From positions 62,001 to 126,000 of the forward strand of contig NZ_QHHQ01000010.1 in NCBI RefSeq assembly GCF_003258595.1: a stretch of 64,000 nt of DNA, in the 5' to 3' direction. Of this stretch, positions 55,318 through 64,000 are shown in pieces (the stretch's first letter is position 1; every line of letters begins with the position of its first letter). The notes under the pieces were generated by a model. That model saw nothing but the letters and a program-made list of their open reading frames with translations. It did not search any database and had not been told where the DNA came from. The DNA is from Acuticoccus sediminis. GTDB lineage: Bacteria > Pseudomonadota > Alphaproteobacteria > Rhizobiales > Amorphaceae. The position numbers were made by a program, and so were the translations under genes.

Positions 55318-56526
55318 ATGATCCTGACCCCCACTCGTCGCGGCGTGCTCAAGGGCGGTGCCGCAATCGCTGCGTCCTCGATGCTGCCGCTGCCGGCCAT
55401 CGCCAAGGGGCAGACGATCAAGATCGGCAACACGATGCCGTATTCGGGACCGGCCTCCGCATACGGGCAGATCGGCATGACCATCGGCCACTACATCGAG
55501 AAGCTGAACGCCGACGGCGGGGTGAAGGGCGTCAAGTTCGAGTGGGTCTCCTACGACGACGGCTACAGCCCGCCGAAGACCTTCGAGCAGACCCAGCGCC
55601 TGGTGGAGTCGGACGAGGTCCACTTCCTGATGTCGAGCCTCGGCACCCCGACGGTCTCGGCGATCAACGACTACACCAACGCGATGGAGATCCCGCTCCT
55701 CTTCGTCTCCTCCGGCGCCTCGAAGTGGGGCCACCCGGAGACGCACCCGTGGACGATGGGCTGGCAGCCGGACTACGTCTCGGAGGGCCGCATCTACGGC
55801 CGGTACGTGCTCAGCGAGGCGCCGGGCGGCAAGGTCGGCATCCTCTACCAGAACGACGACTACGGGAAGGACTACGTCAACGGCTTCAAGGAGGCCCTCG
55901 GCGACAAGGTCTCGATGATCGTCGCCGAGGAGCCCTACGAGGTCTCCGACCCGACGGTCGACAGCCAGATCATCAAGCTGAAGTCGGCCGGGGCGGACAT
56001 CTTCCTCAACATCACGACACCGAAGTTCGCGGCGCAGGCGATCCGCAAGGTGGCCGAGCTCGGCTGGAAGCCGCTGCACCTCCTCAACAACGTCTCGCAG
56101 TCGGTCGGCGCCGTGCTGAAGCCGGCGGGCCTCGACAACTCGAAGGACATCGTCTCGGCCTCCTACGCGAAGGATCCCACCGATCCGGCGATGAAGGACG
56201 ACGAGACGATGCTGGCGATGCACGCCTTCCTCGACCAGTACTACCCGGACGCCGACCGCGCCTCCTCCTTCACCGTGTTCGGGTACGGCCACGGCCTCAC
56301 GCTGGAGCACCTCTTCAACCAGCTCGGCGACGACCTCTCGCGCGAGGCGATCATGAGCGCGGCGGCGAACCTCGACTTCAAGCTCGGCACGCTCCGCCCC
56401 GGCGTCACGATCAAGACGAGCGAGACGGATTTCTACCCGATCCAGAGCATGTGGCTGACGCGGTTCGACGGCAACTCGTGGGTGGCCTTCGGCGACGTCC
56501 TTTCCGGCGCCGCGCAGGGCTCCTGA
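55318..56526 (+). CDS. ABC substrate-binding protein, LivK-like, with Tat-type signal
   Basis: A 402-residue periplasmic binding protein. The N-terminus MILTPTRRGVLKGGAAIAAS is a twin-arginine signal, unusual for this family, ending near PAIAKG. The mature part has the Peripla_BP_6 pattern: IKIGNTMPYSGPASAYG, KFEWVSYDDGYSPPKTFEQT, VHFLMSSLGTPT and KVGILYQNDDYGKDYV. It closes the importer operon. The ligand cannot be read from the sequence; with the acyl-CoA neighbours an aromatic or aliphatic carboxylate is a fair guess. Confidence 0.92.
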   Translation: MILTPTRRGVLKGGAAIAASSMLPLPAIAKGQTIKIGNTMPYSGPASAYGQIGMTIGHYIEKLNADGGVKGVKFEWVSYDDGYSPPKTFEQTQRLVESDEVHFLMSSLGTPTVSAINDYTNAMEIPLLFVSSGASKWGHPETHPWTMGWQPDYVSEGRIYGRYVLSEAPGGKVGILYQNDDYGKDYVNGFKEALGDKVSMIVAEEPYEVSDPTVDSQIIKLKSAGADIFLNITTPKFAAQAIRKVAELGWKPLHLLNNVSQSVGAVLKPAGLDNSKDIVSASYAKDPTDPAMKDDETMLAMHAFLDQYYPDADRASSFTVFGYGHGLTLEHLFNQLGDDLSREAIMSAAANLDFKLGTLRPGVTIKTSETDFYPIQSMWLTRFDGNSWVAFGDVLSGAAQGS

Positions 56527-56855
56527 CCCCGCGCCACCCGGACCCGGGACCCGGCACACGCCGTCCCCGCCGCCATCGTCCGCACCGGCGACGCGACGGG
56601 CCGGTGCCGGGTCAAGATGCCGCCCGGAGCCACGCGCAGCGCCCCGCGCGAGCATGGCGAGGACGGCGTCTTGACGCGGTGCCGGGCCGTCCCAGCCTCG
56701 GACCAGCCATTCGGGTCAGTCAGCCGCCCCTTCGCGGCTGTCTGATCCGAACGGCTGCCCGCCGGCGAGGCGGGGGAGCGCGAGGGGGAACGCCCTCGCA
56801 CCGCCGTGCCCGCTCGTCCGGGCGCCCGCGCCGTCGCTCTCCCAGCGCCGCCGGC
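56527..56855. other. 329-bp gap between converging importer and ligA genes
   Basis: No credible gene. GC-rich repeats of CCCGGGACCCGG type occur near 56540-56560, and a long imperfect hairpin lies at 56713-56748. The gap separates the end of the + strand importer operon from the minus-strand ligA. Confidence 0.5.
56713..56748. terminator. Long hairpin between the binding-protein gene and ligA
   Basis: TCAG-T-CAGCCGC (56716-56727) pairs with GCGGCTG-T-CTGA (56734-56745) with a single T-T mismatch and a CCCTTC loop, extended outwards by three pairs including a G-T wobble. It has no T-run. Placed between converging genes, it may stop both transcripts or protect their ends. Confidence 0.45.
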
Positions 56856-59923
<3,068 letters not shown>

Positions 59924-60127
59924 GCAACGAACCTCCAACCCGAGCGGAACCCGCAACCCCTCCTTATGCGAACGCTCGAACGGATGGTTCGATGACCGTC
60001 TGCCCCGTATGTCGGATACTTCCCCGGATGGAGGGGGGAGGCGCGGGCCGAGCCTGACCGACCTCTACCCTCGCCCCCGCGCGGCGGCAAGGCGCGACCG
60101 CAGTCCGTTCACCGCCGGCCACGGCCG

Positions 60128-61780
60128 CTACGCCTCGATCAGCTTGGTGGCGGCGGCACGGGCCTCGTCGGTGACGGTCGCGCCGGCGAGCATGCGGGCG
60201 ATCTCCTCGCGCCGCGCCGCGAGGTCGAGGATCCGCACGGCGGTCGCGGTCTGCGACCCGTTGGAGGACTTTGCGATCAGCAGGTGGTGGTCCGCCCGGG
60301 CCGCGACCTGCGGCGCATGGGTGATCGAGACCACCTGCAGATTGTCCGCGAGGCGCGCCATGCGAGAGCCGATGGCGTCGGACACGGCGCCGCCGACGCC
60401 GGTGTCGATCTCGTCGAAGATGAGGGTCGAGGCGGAGCCCTTGTCGGCGAGGCAGACCTTGAGCGCCAGGAGGAAGCGCGACAGCTCGCCGCCCGAGGCG
60501 ACCTTCATGATCGGCCCTTCCGGCGAGCCGGGGTTGGTCTTCACGTGGAAGGCGATCTGGTCGAGCCCCTCGGGGCCGGGGTTCGCGGCCTCGCGGCGCA
60601 CGATGAAGCGGGCCTTGTCGAGCTTCAGCGGCCCGAGCTCGGCGGCGACGGCGGCCTCCAGCGCCTCGGCGGCGACGGCCCGACGGTCGGAGAGCCCCTC
60701 GGCGGCGCTGCGGTAGGCCTTCTCCGCGGTGGTGACGGCCTGGGTGAGGATGTCGCTGCGCGCCTCCCCGGCGTCGAGGTCGGCGAGCTCGTCGGCCATG
60801 CGGCTCGCGAGGTCGGCGAGGTCGTCCACCGAGACCTTGTACTTGCGCGACGCGGCGCGAAGCGCGAACAGCCGCTCCTCCAGCTCGACCATCTGCTGCG
60901 GGTCGAAGTCGAGCGAGCGCTGCGCGTCGGCTATGGTGCTTCGCGCCTCCTCGAGAGCGTCGAGCGCCGCGGCGAGGGCGTCCATCACCGGGTTGAGCTG
61001 ATCCTCGGCACCGGCCGCCTTGCGTTCGAGCTTGCGCAGAACGCCGGCGAGCGTCGGGATGGGCGACTTCGAGCCCTCCAGGGAGGACGCCGCCTCCTCG
61101 AGGTCGGTCGCGACCTTCTCGGCCGCGCCCATGGCCTGGCGGTGGGACGAGAGCCGCTCCTCCTCACCCGGCTCGGGGTCGAGCTTGCTGAGCTCGTCGA
61201 CCGAGGCGCGCAGGAAGTCCGCCTCCTCGCGCGCCTTCTCGAGCGCGGCCTCGTGCTCGGCTAGGGCGGCCTCCGCATCCTTCAGCGTCTGCCACAGGAC
61301 CGAGACGTGCGTCGCCTCGCCGGCGAGCCCGCCGAACGCGTCGAGCAGGCGGCGGTGGGAGGCGGGCGACATCAGCGCGCGGTCGGCGTGCTGGCCGTGC
61401 ACCTCGACCAGCAGCGGCGCAAGGTCGCGCAGGAGGCCGACGCTCACCGGCTGGTCGTTGACGAAGGCGCGGGCCTTGCCGTCGCTGGACAGGACGCGGC
61501 GCACGTTGAGCGTATCGTCGCGCGGAATGCCCAGCTCGTCGAGGATGGCGCAGGCGGGATGGGTGGGCGCGATGGCGAAGCTCGCGGCGACTGAGCCGGA
61601 GGTCTCACCCGTGCGCACGAGCTTGCCGTCCGCCTTCGCCCCGAGGGCGAGCGCCAGCGCATCGAGGAGGATGGACTTGCCCGCGCCGGTCTCGCCGGTG
61701 AGGACGGTGAAGCCCGCCTCCAGATCGAGATCCAGCGCTTCGATCAGAACGATATTTCGAACGATCAGCCGTGAGAGCAC
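60128..61780 (-). CDS. recN: DNA repair protein RecN
   Basis: A 550-residue SMC-like protein for double-strand break repair. N-terminal Walker A GETGAGKS lies at residues 30-37 and the ABC-type signature SGGELSRFLLALK near residue 440. Walker B LIFDEIDTGVGG and H-loop VSITHAPQVAA follow. The middle 200 residues are a Glu/Arg-rich coiled coil. It is downstream of bamD on the minus strand, the standard alphaproteobacterial order (lpxC-bamD-recN). Confidence 0.97.
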   Translation of the reverse strand: MLSRLIVRNIVLIEALDLDLEAGFTVLTGETGAGKSILLDALALALGAKADGKLVRTGETSGSVAASFAIAPTHPACAILDELGIPRDDTLNVRRVLSSDGKARAFVNDQPVSVGLLRDLAPLLVEVHGQHADRALMSPASHRRLLDAFGGLAGEATHVSVLWQTLKDAEAALAEHEAALEKAREEADFLRASVDELSKLDPEPGEEERLSSHRQAMGAAEKVATDLEEAASSLEGSKSPIPTLAGVLRKLERKAAGAEDQLNPVMDALAAALDALEEARSTIADAQRSLDFDPQQMVELEERLFALRAASRKYKVSVDDLADLASRMADELADLDAGEARSDILTQAVTTAEKAYRSAAEGLSDRRAVAAEALEAAVAAELGPLKLDKARFIVRREAANPGPEGLDQIAFHVKTNPGSPEGPIMKVASGGELSRFLLALKVCLADKGSASTLIFDEIDTGVGGAVSDAIGSRMARLADNLQVVSITHAPQVAARADHHLLIAKSSNGSQTATAVRILDLAARREEIARMLAGATVTDEARAAATKLIEA

Positions 61781-61834
61781 GAGGGTCCTCTTGGCATGAA
61801 CGCCGCCCGGTGCGGGCGAGCGGTCACCGCCGAT

Positions 61835-62656
61835 TTAAAGAACGTTGAAGCCGTCGAATGCGCGGCTGATCCAGCTCGTCTTGTTCTCGTCCGGCGAGAA
61901 GCCGCCGTTCTGGAGAAGCGAATACGCGTCCTTGTACCAGCGGCTGTTCGGGAAGTTGTGGCCCAGCACGGCGGCCGCGGTCTGCGCCTCCTGCGTCACG
62001 CCGAGAGCATAGTAGGATTCGGTGAGGCGGAACAGCGCCTCCTCGATCTGGTCCGTCTGCTGGTATTTCTCGACCACCACGCGGAAGCGGTTGATCGCCG
62101 CGAGGTTCTCGTTCCGCTCAAGGTAGTAGCGGCCGATCTCCATCTCGTGTCCGGCGAGCTGGTTCTGCGCGGCGCGGTACTTGCGGCGGCCGTCGTCGGT
62201 GTATTCGGAGTCGGGATACTTGTCGATCAGGGTCTTGAACGCGTCGAGGGCCCGCTCGGTCCCCTCCTGGTCTCGCGTCACGTCCGGGATTTGCTTGTAG
62301 TAGGACATGGCGAGGATGTACTGCGCGTAGGCGGCGTCCTCGCTCCCCGGATGGAGGGCGATGTAGCGCTTGGCGGCGATCGCCGCGTCCGTGTAGCGGC
62401 CGCGCGAGTAGCTGGCGAAGGCCTGCATGACCTGCGCCTTGCGACCGAGCTCGGAATAGGGGTGGAGGCGCTCGACCTCCTCGAACTTGAGGGCGGCGGT
62501 CTGGTAGTCGCCCTCGTTCATGAGGACGAGGGCTTCGTTGTAGAGCTCGTCCGCAGGACGGTCCTCGAAGTCCAGCTCGGTGACGCGGTTACCGCACGCA
62601 CCCAGGCCAACGACGAGGATCAGGGCCGCGAGCGGCCGTGCGAAACGCATCACCAT
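61835..62656 (-). CDS. bamD: Outer membrane assembly lipoprotein BamD
   Basis: A 273-residue BAM-complex lipoprotein. The signal peptide ends in the lipobox GLGAC near residue 22. Five TPR-like helical repeats make up the rest, including YNEALVLMNEGDYQTAALKFEEVE and YTDAAIAAKRYIALHPGSEDAAYAQYILAMSYY. ATG at 62656 has GGAG nine bases upstream; a Met two codons later is also possible. It works with BamA in the outer membrane and follows lpxC. Confidence 0.95.
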   Translation of the reverse strand: MVMRFARPLAALILVVGLGACGNRVTELDFEDRPADELYNEALVLMNEGDYQTAALKFEEVERLHPYSELGRKAQVMQAFASYSRGRYTDAAIAAKRYIALHPGSEDAAYAQYILAMSYYKQIPDVTRDQEGTERALDAFKTLIDKYPDSEYTDDGRRKYRAAQNQLAGHEMEIGRYYLERNENLAAINRFRVVVEKYQQTDQIEEALFRLTESYYALGVTQEAQTAAAVLGHNFPNSRWYKDAYSLLQNGGFSPDENKTSWISRAFDGFNVL

Positions 62657-62765
62657 CGTAGAACTCCACACCTCTACAGGCCACCTGATACCAACACCGG
62701 CCGGCGATGGCCAACATCCTCCCGCAAGCGCTCACAAGCGTGACCATCGTCCTGCGGCATCTGTT

Positions 62766-63617
62766 TCAATTTGGCAACAATTGAAAGTTTTCCGCTCGCG
62801 CGAACAGCTTGTCGAGCAGCGCATAGTTCAGCCGGTGGCCGCCCCGGTGACTGCGGTAGAGCCCCAGGATGGGCGCCTCCGCGAGGGCGAGGTCGCCCAC
62901 CGCGTCCAGCAGCTTGTGCCGTGCGAACTCGTCGGCGAAGCGCAGCCCTTCCGGGTTCACCACCGTCGCGCCGTCCACCGCGACCGCGTTGTCGAGCGAG
63001 GCGCCGCGCCCGAACCCCCGGCGGCGCAGGCGCTTGATGTCCTTCAGCCGACCGAACGTGCGCGCTGGCGCGACCTCGGCGCCGTAGTCCCCCGCGGCGA
63101 AGTCGAACAGGGCCCGCTGCTCGCCGATCGCGGCGTCGGCAAAGTCGATCCCGACGTCGAAGCGGCGCGACGGGAACGGCAGGAGCGATGCGAAACCGCG
63201 CCCGATGCGCACGGAAACCGGTTGCAGCACCCTGACCGCCCGGCCCCCTTCGACCGGCTCCGACGCATCGGCGAGCGCGGCGAGGAACGGGGCGGCGCTG
63301 CCGTCGAGGATCGGCACCTCCGGCCCGTCGATCTCCACCTCGGCGGCCCAGATGCCGAGGGCGGACATCGCGCTCATGAAGTGTTCGACGGTCGCGACCG
63401 ACGTCTCGTCGCTGCGGATCACGGTCTGGAGCTGCGTCGCGGCGACGTGGCGCCAGCTCGCGGTGACGGTGCCGCCGGTGTCCGTCCGGTGGAAGCGCAC
63501 GCCGTCCTCACCGGGGTTCACGACGCACGCGACGTCAGCGCCCGTGTGGACGCCGACGCCGCGGAAGGTGACCGGCCGCACGAGGCGGCGGGCCGGAGGT
63601 GCATATTCGTCGACCAT
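62766..63617 (-). CDS. lpxC: UDP-3-O-acyl-N-acetylglucosamine deacetylase
   Basis: A 283-residue Zn enzyme for the committed step of lipid A synthesis. The zinc ligands are the His in TVEHFMSA and the His and Asp in RHKLLDAVGDLAL; the catalytic His is in RGGHRLNYAL. The start MVDEYAPPARR is short compared with E. coli. It is preceded on the minus strand by ftsZ, 88 bp away. Confidence 0.96.
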   Translation of the reverse strand: MVDEYAPPARRLVRPVTFRGVGVHTGADVACVVNPGEDGVRFHRTDTGGTVTASWRHVAATQLQTVIRSDETSVATVEHFMSAMSALGIWAAEVEIDGPEVPILDGSAAPFLAALADASEPVEGGRAVRVLQPVSVRIGRGFASLLPFPSRRFDVGIDFADAAIGEQRALFDFAAGDYGAEVAPARTFGRLKDIKRLRRRGFGRGASLDNAVAVDGATVVNPEGLRFADEFARHKLLDAVGDLALAEAPILGLYRSHRGGHRLNYALLDKLFARAENFQLLPN

Positions 63618-63705
63618 GCGCCCCTTCTATACGATCGCGCGGCCGGGCCAGAGACCCCGCCGCGCGGTTCACTCATGCGTCCTGCCGGCCTTGCGGCCGA
63701 CGGGA

Positions 63706-64000
63706 TCAGTTGGCCTGGCGGCGCAGGAAGGCCGGGATCTCGAGCTGGTCCTCGTCCGACGAACGCTGGGCGGGACGCTGGCGGGAGACGGGCTCCTCCT
63801 CACGGCGCTGGCGGCGGGCCTGGGCCTCGGGACGCTGGCGCATGCGGCGCTGCTGACGCGGCGCCTCCTCGACCTCGTCCTCGTAGGCGGGCTCGGGCGC
63901 CGGCAGGCGGGCGAGTTCCTGGCGCTGGGCGCGAACCTGCTGGCGGCGGCGCTGGGCGCGCGGCTCGACCGGCGCGAACTCGGCGTCCTCGTCATCTTCG
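63706..64000 (-). CDS. ftsZ: Cell division protein FtsZ, C-terminal end (rest outside window)
   Basis: Only the last 97 codons are visible. The final residues, DEDQLEIPAFLRRQAN before the stop at 63706, are the conserved C-terminal peptide that binds FtsA, ZipA-like and other partners. The preceding stretch is an Arg/Gln/Glu-rich variable linker (for example RMRQRPEAQARRQRREEEP). The globular GTPase domain lies beyond the right edge. Position upstream of lpxC is the usual order of the division cluster. Confidence 0.9.
   Translation of the reverse strand, partial: EDDEDAEFAPVEPRAQRRRQQVRAQRQELARLPAPEPAYEDEVEEAPRQQRRMRQRPEAQARRQRREEEPVSRQRPAQRSSDEDQLEIPAFLRRQAN

Overview
The window is a stretch of high-GC chromosome from an alphaproteobacterium, almost certainly in the order Hyphomicrobiales (Rhizobiales). 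Three things point there. The right edge carries ftsZ-lpxC-bamD-recN-ligA, the distal part of the division/cell-wall cluster. Positions 6.8-15.4 kb carry the conserved recO-era-rnc-lepB-acpS-DUF2062-rsh-rpoZ / NYN / family-5 UDG neighbourhood. Several alphaproteobacterial markers are also present: a ClpS2-type adaptor, GluRS2, class II DAHP synthase, ATP12 and DUF2865. The genus cannot be fixed from the sequence alone. I see no insertion sequence, prophage, CRISPR array, rRNA or recognisable tRNA.

Layout. 0-6.8 kb: the end of trxB, a LysR regulator, a DUF1624 membrane protein, a small Cys-rich exported protein, uvrB with long basic extensions, clpS and a His/Tyr/Lys-rich exported protein. 6.8-13.9 kb (minus): a tightly packed housekeeping operon (rpoZ, rsh, DUF2062, acpS, lepB, rnc, era, recO). 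14.1-15.4 kb: a NYN nuclease and a UdgB-type glycosylase. 15.7-19.3 kb (minus): capsule-type polysaccharide export genes (outer-membrane lipoprotein, KpsE-like protein and a degenerate KpsT-like ATPase) without a permease. 19.9-28.4 kb: a HAD phosphatase, ATP12, and both propionyl-CoA carboxylase subunits separated by an SDR without its catalytic residues, a divergent acyltransferase and lrgAB. 28.6-34.3 kb: a VOC protein, an isolated PDH E2, a glycosyltransferase, an SDR and small envelope proteins. 33.6-35.2 kb: an L,D-transpeptidase fused by overlap to an orphan betaine/choline-type binding protein. 35.4-38.2 kb: a coupled radical SAM / UdgX-fusion DNA-repair pair. 38.4-47.1 kb: DUF2865, gltX, a NadE-like protein with both active sites lost, DAHP synthase, a GGCT-like protein, glutathione reductase and DUF2059. 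47.3-56.5 kb: a phosphoglycolate phosphatase, then an acyl-CoA island (hot-dog thioesterase, type II 3-hydroxyacyl-CoA dehydrogenase-like SDR, acyl-CoA synthetase, complete LivGFHMK-type importer). 56.9-64 kb (minus): ligA, a DnaB-like ATPase, recN, bamD, lpxC and the 3' end of ftsZ.

How the genes work together. The housekeeping blocks are ordinary and strongly coupled by 1-13 bp overlaps. The most unusual material is a set of intact genes that have kept their fold but lost their active-site residues. These are the NadE-like protein overlapping gltX, the KpsT-like ATPase of the export cluster and the SDR beside pccB. The acyl-CoA island looks like an uptake-plus-activation module for an unidentified carboxylate. 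A 16-bp motif, TTAATCA-N3-AATTAA, lies in both of its divergent intergenic regions and may tie it to one regulator. The radical SAM / UdgX pair is a known but functionally unresolved DNA modification or repair system.
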